Assembly: GCF_026013525.1 (NCBI RefSeq)
Contig: NZ_JAPDRA010000003.1
Location: 124,001 to 188,000 of the forward strand
Origin: Sphingomonas canadensis
GTDB taxonomy: Bacteria > Pseudomonadota > Alphaproteobacteria > Sphingomonadales > Sphingomonadaceae
Length of the DNA: 64,000 bases
Direction of reading: 5' to 3'
The notes below the pieces were generated by a model, which saw only the letters and a program-made list of their open reading frames with translations, did not search any database and had not been told where the DNA came from. Within the stretch, counting starts at the first letter, position 1, and the number at the start of each line of letters is the position of its first letter. Below, piece after piece: positions 10,500-18,948 of the stretch. Position numbers and translations under genes: made by a program.

Positions 10500-11171
10500 C
10501 TATCGGACCCTGGGGCCGCCGTAGGGCAGCGGCGGCGGCGGGCGCCGGTCGCGGCGGGGAAGCTGCGCCTGATAGGCGTGGCCGCAATGCTCGACGCAAT
10601 AGGGGAACCCGGGGTTCACCTTGTCGCCACAGAAATGGAAGTCGGGCTCGCCCGGATGGCCGATCGGCCATTTGCAGATCTTGTCGTTCAGATCGAGCAG
10701 GCTGGTCTTGCCCGCGATCGCCTCGCTCGGCTTGGCGGGGACCAGGCGGCGCGGCGGGGCCGGCGCGATCGGGGGCGATTGCTCGCCCGGGTTCTGGCGC
10801 ACGAAGCCGCCGGGGCCGACCGAACGGAGCACCGGCGCGTCGGCCGCGCGCGCGGGCGGCTCGGGCGCGGTGCTGCCGGCTGTCGGGGCCGCCGAAGGGG
10901 CCGGGGCAGGGCGGGGCGCGGCGGCGGCCGGAGCCGGCGGTGGCGCAGCGGCGGGCGCCGCCGCGGCCGCGGGCTGCGGCTTGGGCTCCGGCGCGGCCTT
11001 GGCCTCGTTGGGGCGCACGGGGGACGGGCGCGAGGGCAGGCCCAGCCGGTGGGCCTTGCCGATCACCGCGTTACGGCTGACGCCGCCCAGCTCCTCGGCG
11101 ATCTGGGTTGCGGTCATGCCGCTGTCCCACATCTTCTTCAGCGTATCGATACGCTCTTCGGTCCAGCTCAT
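10500..11171 (-). CDS. gcrA: GcrA cell-cycle regulator
   Basis: GcrA is an alphaproteobacterial sigma70 co-regulator that acts at promoters carrying methylated GANTC sites. Residues 1-50 hold the conserved helix-turn-helix (MSWTEERIDTLKKMW, then GGVSRNAVIGKAHRLGL). Residues 50-150 are a long Ala/Pro linker. The C-terminal part (~150-215) has the sigma-binding region with CKWPIGHPGEPDFHFCG and YCVEHCGHAY, a probable zinc-binding set of Cys/His. At 223 residues it is longer than Caulobacter GcrA because of the linker. It is divergent from an ABC permease gene. Confidence 0.95.
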   Translation of the reverse strand: MSWTEERIDTLKKMWDSGMTATQIAEELGGVSRNAVIGKAHRLGLPSRPSPVRPNEAKAAPEPKPQPAAAAAPAAAPPPAPAAAAPRPAPAPSAAPTAGSTAPEPPARAADAPVLRSVGPGGFVRQNPGEQSPPIAPAPPRRLVPAKPSEAIAGKTSLLDLNDKICKWPIGHPGEPDFHFCGDKVNPGFPYCVEHCGHAYQAQLPRRDRRPPPPLPYGGPRVR

Positions 11172-11238
11172 CGTCTTCCTTCAACTTGCGGCAGCTTTGC
11201 CTTGCCGCAGCGGCGGTCAGCGGTTACGCGGTCGCGCA

Positions 11239-12066
11239 ATGCCCAACCAGCCCGAATTCGGTCAAGCGCTTCCCGAGCCCGGCGTTCCGGCGATTCGCAA
11301 CGTCAACTGGGGAGGCCTGCGTACCCTCTATATCAAGGAGGTGCGCCGCTTCTTCAAGGTGCAGCTCCAGACGGTGTGGGCGCCATCGGTCACGACGCTG
11401 TTGTATCTGGTGATATTCACGGTCGCGCTGGGCGGCGGCGGACGCAGCGTGATGGGGGTTCCCTTCGCCGCGTTCATCGCGCCGGGCCTGATCATGATGG
11501 GCATGCTGCAGAACGCCTTCGCCAACGCCAGCTTCTCGCTGCTTTCGGGCAAGCTGCAGGGCACGATCGTCGATTATCTGATGCCGCCGCTTTCCACGGG
11601 CGAGCTGCTGGCGGGGCTGGCCGGCGGCGCGGTGACGCGCGCGGTGTGCGTCGGCTGCGCGGTGTGGCTGGCGATGGCGCTGTGGGGCGTGGACGTGTTC
11701 CCGCGTCATCCGCTGGCGATCCTGTGGTTCGGGCTGCTCGGCGCCTTGTTCCTGGCCTTCCTGGGCCTGATGACCTCGCTGTGGGCGGAGAAGTTCGATC
11801 ATGCCGCCGCGGTCACCAATTTCGTGGTCGCGCCGCTCTCGCTGCTGTCGGGTACCTTCTATTCGGTCGAAAGCCTGTCGCCGCTGTTCCGCACGATCAG
11901 CCACCTCAACCCATTTTTCTACATCATCTCGGGGTTCCGCTACGGCTTCCTGAAGGAGGCCGATTCGCCGGTGCTGCTGGGCGGCGCGATCCTGCTGGCG
12001 CTCGATATCGTGCTTGGGCTGGCCTGCTATCTGCTGATCAAGCGCGGCTGGCGCATCAAGAGCTGA
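11239..12066 (+). CDS. ABC-2 type transport permease
   Basis: A 275-residue inner-membrane protein with six predicted helices of the ABC-2 (NodJ/DrrB) type. The family signature region around LSLLSGTFYSVESLSPLFRTISHLNP is clear near residue 200. The partner ATPase gene is not adjacent in this window; the downstream neighbour is argD. The start ATG at 11239 gives a hydrophilic N-terminus before RTLYIKEVRRFF. It probably exports a lipid, polysaccharide or drug; the substrate is not deducible. Confidence 0.88.
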   Translation: MPNQPEFGQALPEPGVPAIRNVNWGGLRTLYIKEVRRFFKVQLQTVWAPSVTTLLYLVIFTVALGGGGRSVMGVPFAAFIAPGLIMMGMLQNAFANASFSLLSGKLQGTIVDYLMPPLSTGELLAGLAGGAVTRAVCVGCAVWLAMALWGVDVFPRHPLAILWFGLLGALFLAFLGLMTSLWAEKFDHAAAVTNFVVAPLSLLSGTFYSVESLSPLFRTISHLNPFFYIISGFRYGFLKEADSPVLLGGAILLALDIVLGLACYLLIKRGWRIKS

Positions 12067-12151
12067 GGGCGGCGCGGACAAGCATTATTGACGCTGGCGG
12101 CCCTCCGCTCGTAATGACCCGCGCCGGGCGGCCCGGATCGGCCGCCTTTCG

Positions 12152-12184
12152 CGTTTCTGGAGTTATTTCCACTCGTTTCTGGAG
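12152..12184 (+). repeat. Direct repeat CGTTTCTGGAG in argD leader
   Basis: The 11-mer CGTTTCTGGAG occurs twice, at 12152-12162 and 12174-12184, exactly 22 bases apart. The second copy runs into the GGAGGAG Shine-Dalgarno of argD. Two-turn spacing would suit binding of a regulator to one DNA face, or the repeat may be chance. Confidence 0.5.
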
Positions 12185-12195
12185 GAGCAGTTCCG

Positions 12196-13392
12196 ATGAC
12201 CATCACCCCGCTCATGCCCGTGTACCCGCGGTGCGGTGTGCGGCCGGTGCGAGGCGAGGGCTGCTACCTGATCGGCGAGCGCGGCGAACGCTATCTGGAT
12301 TTCGCGGCGGGCATCGCGGTGAACGCGCTGGGCCATTCGAACGCGCATTTCATCAAGACCGTGCAGGATCAGGTCGCGACGCTGATGCACGTCTCCAATC
12401 TCTACGGCTCGCCGCAGGGGGAGGCGCTGGCGCAGCGCATCGTGGACAACAGCTTCGCCGATACGGTGTTCTTCACCAATTCGGGCGTCGAGGCGATCGA
12501 GTGCGCGATCAAGGCCGCGCGCCGCTATCACGACGTCAACGGCAACCCCGAGCGCTATAAGCTGATCACCTTCAAGAACGCCTTCCACGGCCGTTCGCTG
12601 GGCGCGATCAGCGCGACCGACCAGCCCAAGATGCGCGACGGGTTCGAGCCGCTGCTGCCGGGCTTCGATTATGCGCGGTTCAACGATCTGGAAGGCGCGC
12701 TGGCGCTGATCGACGGCGAGACCGCGGGCTTCCTGGTCGAAACGGTGCAGGGCGAGGGCGGCATGACCGCGGGCACGCCCGAGTTCATCCAGGGCCTGCG
12801 CAAGGCTTGCGACGAGCACGGCCTGCTGCTGATCCTGGACGAGATCCAGTGCGGATACGGCCGCACCGGCAAGATGTGGGCCTATGAGCATTACGGCATC
12901 ACGCCCGACATCATGACCGTGGCCAAGGGCATCGGCAACGGCTTCCCCCTCGGCGCCTGCCTGGCGACCGAAGAGGCGGCCAAGGGCATGGTGATCGGCA
13001 CCCACGGCTCCACCTATGGCGGCAACCCGCTGGCGATGGCGGCGGGCATGGCGGTGCTGGACGTGATGCTGGAGCCCGGCTTCCTGGATCATGTCACCGC
13101 GATGGGCGATCGCCTGCGCGCCGCGTTCGAACAGCTCATCCCCAACCATGATCACCTGTTCGAGGAGATTCGCGGCAAGGGGCTGATGCTGGGCATCAAG
13201 ATGAAGGAGCCGGCGGTCAGCCGCGATTTCGTGGCGCACCTGCGCGACAATCACGGGCTGCTCACGGTGGCGGCGGGCGAGAATGTGTTCCGCGTGCTGC
13301 CGCCGCTGGTGATCGACGAAAGCCATATCGCCGAGTGTATCGAACGGCTGAGCGCCGGGGCGCGGGATTACAAGCCCGCGGGCGCGGCGTGA
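12196..13392 (+). CDS. argD: Acetylornithine / succinyldiaminopimelate aminotransferase
   Basis: A class III PLP aminotransferase of 398 residues. It shows [30 protein letters not shown], the PLP-phosphate and ring-binding [18 protein letters not shown], and the Schiff-base lysine in [13 protein letters not shown]. ArgD makes N-acetylornithine from the semialdehyde in arginine synthesis and often serves lysine synthesis too. A strong GGAGGAG lies 8 bases before the ATG. It is followed by argF with only a palindromic repeat between them, so the two probably form an arginine transcription unit. Confidence 0.95.
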   Translation: MTITPLMPVYPRCGVRPVRGEGCYLIGERGERYLDFAAGIAVNALGHSNAHFIKTVQDQVATLMHVSNLYGSPQGEALAQRIVDNSFADTVFFTNSGVEAIECAIKAARRYHDVNGNPERYKLITFKNAFHGRSLGAISATDQPKMRDGFEPLLPGFDYARFNDLEGALALIDGETAGFLVETVQGEGGMTAGTPEFIQGLRKACDEHGLLLILDEIQCGYGRTGKMWAYEHYGITPDIMTVAKGIGNGFPLGACLATEEAAKGMVIGTHGSTYGGNPLAMAAGMAVLDVMLEPGFLDHVTAMGDRLRAAFEQLIPNHDHLFEEIRGKGLMLGIKMKEPAVSRDFVAHLRDNHGLLTVAAGENVFRVLPPLVIDESHIAECIERLSAGARDYKPAGAA

Positions 13393-13403
13393 GGGGCCTC
13401 CAG

Positions 13404-13536
13404 ATCCTCCCCGGAACGGGGAGGGGGACCACGCGAAGCGTGGTGGAGGGGCCGCCGCGGAATGCGGCGGTGCCCGCCGCGTCCCTCCATCACGACGCTG
13501 CGCGTCGCAGTCCCCCTTCCTGTGCCGGGGAGGGAT
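13404..13536. repeat. Palindromic element, CTCCCC family, copy C
   Basis: This ~133-bp element fills the argD-argF gap. The terminal arms (CTCCCCGGAACGGGGAG at the left, and a C-rich arm ending GTGCCGGGGAGGG at the right) are inverted repeats, with further small internal hairpins. The right arm supplies the GGGGAGGG that acts as the argF ribosome-binding site. Confidence 0.82.
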
Positions 13537-13540
13537 GTTG

Positions 13541-14458
13541 ATGCGCCACTTCCTCGATCTGTCCGACGCCGGCAGCGCAGGGCTGAAGGCGATCCTTGAC
13601 GACGCCGCCGCGCGCAAGGCCGCGCGCAAGGGCTGGGCAAAGGGCCGGCCCGACGCCGATCGCCCGCTCGACGGCCATATCCTCGGCATGGTGTTCGAGA
13701 AGAATTCCACGCGCACCCGCGTGTCGTTCGATCTCGCCATCCGCCAGCTCGGCGGCAATCCGGTGGTGCTCGATTCGGGCACCACCCAGCTCGGCCGCGG
13801 CGAGACGGTGGCGGATACCGCGCGCGTCCTCTCCGGCTATTGCGACGCGATCATGATCCGCACCGACGATCATGCGAAGCTGCTGGAGATGGCCGAATAT
13901 GCCAGCGTGCCGGTGATCAACGGTCTCACCGACGATTCGCACCCCTGCCAGATCATGGCGGACATGCTGACGATCATCGAAAGCGGCCGCGCGCTGGCGG
14001 GGATGAAGGTGGCGTGGCTGGGCGACGGCAACAATGTGCTCGCCTCTTTCGTGGAGGCGGGCGCGCTGCTGGGCTTCGATGTCGTGGCGGCCTGTCCCCA
14101 GGGCTATCAGCCGTCGGATGCGGTGGTGGCCAAGGGCCAGGGCCGCGCCCGCGTGGTCGCCGATCCGCGCGAGGCGGTGGCGGGCGCCGACGTGGTCGTC
14201 ACCGATACCTGGATCTCGATGGGCCAGGCGCATGCCGAAACCAAGCTGAAGGCGATGATGCCCTATCAGGTGACGGCGGAGCTGATGGCGCAGGCGCGGC
14301 CGGATGCGAAGTTCCTCCACTGCCTCCCCGCCCACCGCGGCGAGGAGGTGACCGCGGAGGTGATCGACGGCCCGCAATCGCTGATCTGGCCGGAGGCGGA
14401 GAACCGGCTCCACGCGCAGAAATCGATCCTGCGCTGGTGCTTCGGGCAGGTAGGATAG
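13541..14458 (+). CDS. argF: Ornithine carbamoyltransferase
   Basis: ArgF condenses ornithine and carbamoyl phosphate to citrulline. The ~305-residue protein has the carbamoyl-phosphate site [12 protein letters not shown] near residue 50, the ornithine-loop [14 protein letters not shown], and the C-terminal [11 protein letters not shown] catalytic motif. Two start codons are possible, ATG 13535 and ATG 13541. I chose the second for its 6-base spacing from GGGGAGGG at 13527-13534, which belongs to the right arm of the preceding palindromic element. Confidence 0.95.
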   Translation: MRHFLDLSDAGSAGLKAILDDAAARKAARKGWAKGRPDADRPLDGHILGMVFEKNSTRTRVSFDLAIRQLGGNPVVLDSGTTQLGRGETVADTARVLSGYCDAIMIRTDDHAKLLEMAEYASVPVINGLTDDSHPCQIMADMLTIIESGRALAGMKVAWLGDGNNVLASFVEAGALLGFDVVAACPQGYQPSDAVVAKGQGRARVVADPREAVAGADVVVTDTWISMGQAHAETKLKAMMPYQVTAELMAQARPDAKFLHCLPAHRGEEVTAEVIDGPQSLIWPEAENRLHAQKSILRWCFGQVG

Positions 14459-14531
14459 GGCGGCTCGCGGCCCGCGCCACGGTGTTGCCGGAAACGGCTT
14501 CGCTTCCTATCTCCCCTCCACATCCGGATCC

Positions 14532-14558
14532 CCGTTCGCCCTGAGCCTGTCGAAGGGC
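14532..14558. repeat. REP-like 27-mer, single copy
   Basis: This copy matches the unit at 5258-5284 over 27 bases and lies between argF and hslO. There is no inverted partner nearby. It is one of four units in the window. Confidence 0.8.
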
Positions 14559-14623
14559 GGCCTTTCCTCGTGCAAGCGTTGAAGTACGACGGGGCTTCGC
14601 CAAGCCAGCCCGAACGGAAACCC

Positions 14624-15544
14624 ATGGACCAGCCCGCCACCCCCGAACTCGATCGCGCGCTCGGCTTCACGCTGCCGGGATCGCACGCCCGCGGCCGCAT
14701 CGTGCGGATCGGGCCGGTGCTCGATCAGATCCTCTCCGCGCACGCCTATCCGCCGCCGATCGAGGCGCTGCTGGCGGAGGCGCTGACGATCACCGCGCTG
14801 CTCGGCACGCTTCAGAAGGACGCCGGCGGCCAGCTCACGCTCCAGGCGCAGACGCAGGGCGGCATCGTCAGCCTGCTCGTGTGCGACTACAAGGGCGGCG
14901 AGCTGCGCGGCTATGTGCAATATGATGCCGAACGGCTGGCGATGCTCGGCAAGCATCCGTCGCTCTATGCGATGTTCAACAAGGGCTATCTGGCCGTCAC
15001 CTTCGATCAGGCGGCGACCGGCGAGCGCTACCAGGGCATCGTGCCGCTGGAAGGATCGTGCCTGGCAGAGGCGGCGGAGACCTATTTCTTCCAGTCCGAA
15101 CAGATCCCCACGCTGATCCGCACCGGCATGCGCCATGGCGCGGACGGGCATTGCGTCGGCGGCGGCCTGTTCCTCCAGCATCTGCCGGAGGGCGAGGCGG
15201 GGCGCGAGCGGCTGGAAACGCGGCTCGACCATCCCGAGTGGCAGCATGTCGCCGCGCTGGGCAACACCATGGGCGCCGACGAGCTGGCGGACCCGTCGCT
15301 GCCGCTGGAGGATCTGGTGTGGCGCCTGTTCCACGAGGAGCCGGAGGTGCGCGTGCTCACCACCACCGGACTGGTGCGCGGCTGCCGCTGCAACGTCGAT
15401 TACATCACCAGCGTGCTCGCCAAGTTCCCGCGCGACGAGCTGGAGGGCATGGCGAACGCGGAGGGCAACATCGTGGTGGACTGCGCCTTCTGCTCCACCG
15501 ACTTTCCGGTGCCGCTGTCCCGTCTCGTTACACCCACGTTGTAA
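14624..15544 (+). CDS. hslO: Hsp33 redox-regulated chaperone
   Basis: Hsp33 is a cytoplasmic holdase activated by oxidation of four zinc-binding cysteines. All four are present near the C-terminus of this 306-residue protein: C254 and C256 in RGCRCN, and C287 and C290 in DCAFCSTDF. The N-terminal chaperone core is complete, with PPPIEALLAEALTITALL and LRGYVQYD. I chose ATG 14624; an upstream in-frame GTG would add 18 residues encoded partly by repeat-adjacent DNA. It follows argF by about 165 bases containing a REP unit. Confidence 0.95.
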   Translation: MDQPATPELDRALGFTLPGSHARGRIVRIGPVLDQILSAHAYPPPIEALLAEALTITALLGTLQKDAGGQLTLQAQTQGGIVSLLVCDYKGGELRGYVQYDAERLAMLGKHPSLYAMFNKGYLAVTFDQAATGERYQGIVPLEGSCLAEAAETYFFQSEQIPTLIRTGMRHGADGHCVGGGLFLQHLPEGEAGRERLETRLDHPEWQHVAALGNTMGADELADPSLPLEDLVWRLFHEEPEVRVLTTTGLVRGCRCNVDYITSVLAKFPRDELEGMANAEGNIVVDCAFCSTDFPVPLSRLVTPTL

Positions 15545-15611
15545 TTCCGGTGCCGTTCACCATAACGTTGGCAAATCGTGCGGCAGGCCGATTCGTGTCG
15601 GACCGGCCGTG

Positions 15612-16058
15612 ATGGAGTTTGACGGGCAGGCGATGCTGATGGTCTTCAGGCGTTCGTGGCGCCCGGCCGCTGCCGGGGCCATTCTTCTTGCGATCGGCGG
15701 CTTCGCGCTCGCGCACGCGCAATCGGGCGGCAGCACGCCGCGCGCGCTCGCCGGGCTGGAAAAGGGCCAGTGGGAGCTGAAGCCGGTGGAGGGCGGGCCG
15801 GCGCGCAAGCTGTGCCTCACCAATCCCAACGCGCTGATCCAGCTCGAACATGCCCAGGCGCAGTGCAGCCAGGTGGTGATGGATAACACCGCGACCAGCG
15901 TGACGGTGCGCTATACCTGCCCCGGCCACGGCCATGGCCGCACCACCGTTTCGGTCGAAACCCCGCGGCTGGCGAACATCGAGACGCAGGGCGTGGTGGA
16001 TGGCATGCCCTTCGCCGATCAGTTCGAGGGGCGGCGCACCGGCGCCTGCACGGGCTGA
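15612..16058 (+). CDS. Small secreted protein of unknown function
   Basis: The 148-residue product begins with a hydrophobic signal segment (RPAAAGAILLAIGGFALAHAQ) and should be exported to the periplasm. The mature part of about 100 residues contains three cysteines (RKLCLTNP, AQCSQVV, YTCPGHGHG) and ends RRTGACTG. It resembles the DUF3617-like secreted proteins common in sphingomonads, but I cannot assign the family firmly. ATG 15633 is an alternative start. It stands alone between hslO and a gene-free stretch. Confidence 0.7.
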   Translation: MEFDGQAMLMVFRRSWRPAAAGAILLAIGGFALAHAQSGGSTPRALAGLEKGQWELKPVEGGPARKLCLTNPNALIQLEHAQAQCSQVVMDNTATSVTVRYTCPGHGHGRTTVSVETPRLANIETQGVVDGMPFADQFEGRRTGACTG

Positions 16059-16194
16059 GCCCCGCGGCCGGTGGTCAGGGCCGCCGGCTTCCGCGATGCA
16101 AATCTGAGTGGCGTTCTTCGCCGGATTGAACCCGGTCTTCTGGTGAGGCGGGGCGCGATGCCCCGCGCGGTGGCGTTGGTCCGCCTTCATTTGA

Positions 16195-16392
16195 TTCACG
16201 CGAGGGCGCGAAGAAGTTTCTTTGTTCGCGCGGAGGCTGCGGAGCGGGATTTGCCGCGATAGCGGCCCTCCATTCCCAGCGCCGCCTCGCGCGGGCCGTT
16301 GCAAGGGCGCCTACGGTGCAAGCAGGCGACCTGCCTCCGCGCCCTCCGCCCGAACCGAATTCCCGCCAAATCTTCGCGCCTTCGCGTGAAAC
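16195..16392. repeat. Nested inverted-repeat element in gene-free region
   Basis: The stretch 16059-16710 has no convincing gene. It contains a ~198-bp element with outer arms of 25 bp (16195-16219 and 16368-16392, sharing TTCACGCGA.GGCGCGAAGA) and inner arms (16225-16249 and 16333-16354). The long open frames across it are by-products of the GC-rich palindromes. It looks like a non-coding repeat. Confidence 0.75.
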
Positions 16393-16555
16393 ATAGACGA
16401 AGCCGCGACAGCTCAGGGCGAACGGGTCAGATTGAACGTACCGCGCTGCAAAATACCGATGGACGCGCCCTGAAGCCTCGCCTGCGCCTGCTGCGCATCC
16501 CCGCCGTCTGGATCGCACGGCCGAATCTGGACTTAATTGTGGCGAAAATTTGTTA

Positions 16556-16666
16556 AGCGTCCGTTTATCCGGACCGCGCTATCAGGGTGGCGCTCCACGA
16601 TGGAGCGTTCCTCTCTGGCAGGGTTTTCCCATACCTAGGGCCGCCTTCGGGCGGCTCTTTTTTTTT
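16556..16666 (+). ncRNA. Candidate small RNA or leader RNA upstream of queC
   Basis: About 110 bases hold a series of hairpins: GTCCG/CGGAC near 16560, a near-perfect GCGCTCCA/TGGAGCGT hairpin near 16590-16608, and a strong intrinsic terminator at 16638-16666. AT-rich sequence just upstream (16530-16555) could be a promoter. The transcript would stop before queC, so it is either an independent small RNA or an attenuator leader. It does not match the preQ1 aptamer core as far as I can see. Confidence 0.45.
16638..16666 (+). terminator. Intrinsic terminator
   Basis: A GCCGCC-TTCG-GGCGGC stem with two further pairs is followed by CT and nine T residues. It is the strongest Rho-independent terminator in the window and ends 44 bases before the queC start. 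Confidence 0.9.
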
Positions 16667-16710
16667 CCAATGGGGTGGACCTGCGCGCGGAATTGGCTAG
16701 CCGTCCGCTC

Positions 16711-17394
16711 ATGGCGGAAAAGCTTGCAGTCGTCCTGATCTCCGGGGGCCTCGATTCGATGGCCGCCGCCGGCCGCGCGCGCGAGGAGGGCTATGGCCTG
16801 CTCGCGCTCTCGATCGACTATAACCAGCGCCATCAGGTGGAGCTGGCCGCCGCGCGCCGCATCGCCTCCGCGCTGGGCGCGCGGCGCCATGTCGTGCTGC
16901 CGCTCGATCTGCGCGCGTTCGGCGGCTCCGCGCTTACCGACGATATCGCGGTCCCGAAAACGGGCGTGGATGGCAACATTCCCGTCACCTATGTTCCGGC
17001 GCGGAACACGATCTTCCTCAGCCTGGCGCTCGGCTGGGCCGAGGCGGCGGGCGCGCGCGACCTGTTCATCGGCGTCAACGCGCTCGATTATTCGGGCTAT
17101 CCCGATTGCCGCCCGGAATTCATCGCCGGGTTCGAAAAGCTGGCGGAGCTGGCCACCAAGGCGGGGGTGGAGGGCCATCCCTTCCGCATCCACGCCCCGC
17201 TTCAGCACATGACCAAGGCCGATATCGTGCGCGAGGCGGCCCGGCTGGGCCTCGACGCGGGGCTTAGCTGGTCGTGTTACGATCCGGCGCCCGGCGGGCT
17301 GCATTGCGGCCTGTGCGACAGTTGCCGCCTGCGCGCCAAGGGTTTCGAGGAGGCGGGCATCCCCGATCCGACGCGCTACGCGGCGCGCCCCTGA
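16711..17394 (+). CDS. queC: 7-cyano-7-deazaguanine synthase
   Basis: QueC converts carboxydeazaguanine to preQ0, using ATP and ammonia, for queuosine tRNA modification. The 227-residue protein opens with the PP-loop [10 protein letters not shown] and has [21 protein letters not shown] and the DCRPEFI segment. The C-terminal zinc site is [14 protein letters not shown] together with the earlier Cys in [10 protein letters not shown] 16711 fits the family start. The gene ends two bases before queE. An intrinsic terminator lies just upstream, so attenuation or an independent RNA upstream is possible. Confidence 0.95.
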   Translation: MAEKLAVVLISGGLDSMAAAGRAREEGYGLLALSIDYNQRHQVELAAARRIASALGARRHVVLPLDLRAFGGSALTDDIAVPKTGVDGNIPVTYVPARNTIFLSLALGWAEAAGARDLFIGVNALDYSGYPDCRPEFIAGFEKLAELATKAGVEGHPFRIHAPLQHMTKADIVREAARLGLDAGLSWSCYDPAPGGLHCGLCDSCRLRAKGFEEAGIPDPTRYAARP

Positions 17395-17396
17395 CC

Positions 17397-18029
17397 ATGA
17401 GCTATGCGGTCAAGGAGATGTTCCTCACCCTGCAGGGTGAGGGCGTCAACGCGGGCGCGCGCGCCGTGTTCGTGCGCTTCGCCGGGTGCAACCTCTGGTC
17501 GGGGCGCGAGGCGGACCGGGCAGGGGCGGCGTGCCGCTTTTGCGACACCGATTTCGTGGGCACAGACGGCGCCGGGGGCGGCCGCTTCGCCGATGCCGCC
17601 GCGCTGGCCGATGCGGTGGCCGGGCATTGGGGGGAGGGCGCCGAGGCGCGCTTCGTGGTGCTGACGGGCGGCGAGCCGATGCTGCAGGTGGACGACGCGC
17701 TGGTCGACGCGCTCCATGCCCGCGGCTTCCGCATCGCGATCGAGAGCAACGGCACGCTGCCGGTGCATCCCGGGATCGACTGGGTGTGCATCAGCCCGAA
17801 GGCGGGCAGCGCGGTAGTCCAGCGTTCGGGCGACGAGCTGAAGCTGGTATGGCCGCAGCCTGGGACCGACGTTGCCGCGATCGAGGGCTGGGATTTCCGC
17901 CACTTCCTGGTTCAGCCGATGGACTGCGCCGATGGCGCCGCCGCGCGCGATGCGGCGGTGGCCCTTGCGATGGAGCGCCCGCGCTGGCGGCTGACGCTCC
18001 AGGCGCACAAGCTACTGGGCCTGCGTTAG
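17397..18029 (+). CDS. queE: 7-carboxy-7-deazaguanine synthase, CX14CX2C type
   Basis: QueE is a radical SAM enzyme that contracts the pterin ring to carboxydeazaguanine, the step before QueC. The usual CX3CX2C cluster motif is replaced by C31-x14-C46-x2-C49 (GCNLW to CRFCDTDF), the expanded form known from Burkholderia-type QueE. VLTGGEPMLQ and IESNGT are the SAM and substrate strands. At 210 residues it is a small core enzyme. The 3' end overlaps the convergent secreted-protein gene by 18 bases. Confidence 0.94.
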   Translation: MSYAVKEMFLTLQGEGVNAGARAVFVRFAGCNLWSGREADRAGAACRFCDTDFVGTDGAGGGRFADAAALADAVAGHWGEGAEARFVVLTGGEPMLQVDDALVDALHARGFRIAIESNGTLPVHPGIDWVCISPKAGSAVVQRSGDELKLVWPQPGTDVAAIEGWDFRHFLVQPMDCADGAAARDAAVALAMERPRWRLTLQAHKLLGLR

Positions 18030-18743
18030 CCGCCCCCGGCCCGCCGAGGCATCGGCGGTGTAGCGAAAGTTCAGCGCGCCGCACTTGCGTTCCTGATAGA
18101 CGCCGCGCTTCCAGCATTTGTCGTTGTGGAACGGCGGCATCGGATCGAACAGCACGGTGAGATAGGGCCGCGGGGGAGCGCGATGCTGCTCGCCCCAGGA
18201 CTTCAGGCTCTTGCGCAGCTCGGCCATACGGTCCTTGGCGAGATCGCCGAGACCGCCGCGGCGGACGAACAGCGCGTCATGGCCGACCGAAGCCGCCGCC
18301 TGGCAGAAGGTGAGCTGGCCGCCCACGGTCGAGAAGCTGGAATAGATGCGCGTGCCGAAACGGTCGAGCTCGGTCTGGCCCGCCTTCTTCACGTTCTTCG
18401 CCTTGCGGACGAAGTACTTCTCCAGCGTGTCGTAGGAGCTCTTCAGCTCGCGGGCGTGATCGCTCAGGATCGCGTTGTAATTGCCCAGCGTCAGCAGCGT
18501 CGGCTCGAACTGGCACTGGAGCGCGGCGACGTTCAGCGCGGCGCGCAGGCTCCACACCAGCGCGGCGCGCAGCTCCTCCTGCGTCGCGCCGGGCAGGCCC
18601 GGGCCGAGGATGCCGGGCTCCTCGCCCGTCACGCGCTCGCCCTTCAGGTCGACCGGCTTGATGAAGAACTGGGCGGACGCCGGCGCGGCCTGAAACAGCG
18701 CGGCGGCGGCAGCGAATGCGACGGCAAAGCGCGGAACGAACAT
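18012..18743 (-). CDS. Secreted protein of unknown function
   Basis: The 243-residue protein starts with a signal peptide (MFVPRFAVAFAAAAALFQAAPASAQ), preceded by a GGGTAGG ribosome site. The mature region is rich in charged helices, with RELKSSYDTLEKYF followed by KAKNVKKAGQTELDRFGTRIYSSFS. It has cysteines at ALQCQF, LTFCQA, DKCWK and ERKCGA, suggesting disulfides. I do not recognise a named domain. Its stop lies inside queE's last codons on the other strand, so convergent transcripts overlap. Confidence 0.75.
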   Translation of the reverse strand: MFVPRFAVAFAAAAALFQAAPASAQFFIKPVDLKGERVTGEEPGILGPGLPGATQEELRAALVWSLRAALNVAALQCQFEPTLLTLGNYNAILSDHARELKSSYDTLEKYFVRKAKNVKKAGQTELDRFGTRIYSSFSTVGGQLTFCQAAASVGHDALFVRRGGLGDLAKDRMAELRKSLKSWGEQHRAPPRPYLTVLFDPMPPFHNDKCWKRGVYQERKCGALNFRYTADASAGRGRLTQAQ

Positions 18744-18891
18744 CCTACCCCTCAAGCTCCAATGTCCCCGAGGCCACTGGTTACGGGCTTTTCGACTCGC
18801 GCCCAACCCCCTTTTTCGCCGTCCCGATCGGCCCGTCGCGGGACGGGCACGCCTTCGCCCGCCCGAAGCAGGACTTGCGGCCCCCGCGCGG

Positions 18892-18929
18892 GCAAAAAAG
18901 AAGGGCCGCCCGGTCGCCCGGACGGCCCC
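18892..18929 (-). terminator. Intrinsic terminator for small lipoprotein gene
   Basis: Read on the minus strand, a GGGCCGTCC/GGGCGGCCC-type stem with a short loop is followed by TTCTTTTTT. It lies 20 bases after the 18949-19164 gene stop. Confidence 0.85.
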
Positions 18930-18948
18930 TCGTTTCGCTGGCGCGCGA

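Noticed and set aside
16075..16518. A 147-codon frame on the minus strand in the gap after 16058
   Set aside because: It lies across the nested inverted repeat, lacks a good ribosome site, and its product is Arg/Gly/Ala low-complexity sequence.
16590..16640. preQ1 riboswitch before queC
   Set aside because: The hairpins and terminator are suggestive, but the A-rich tail and C-loop pairing of preQ1-I are absent, so I list it only as a candidate small RNA.
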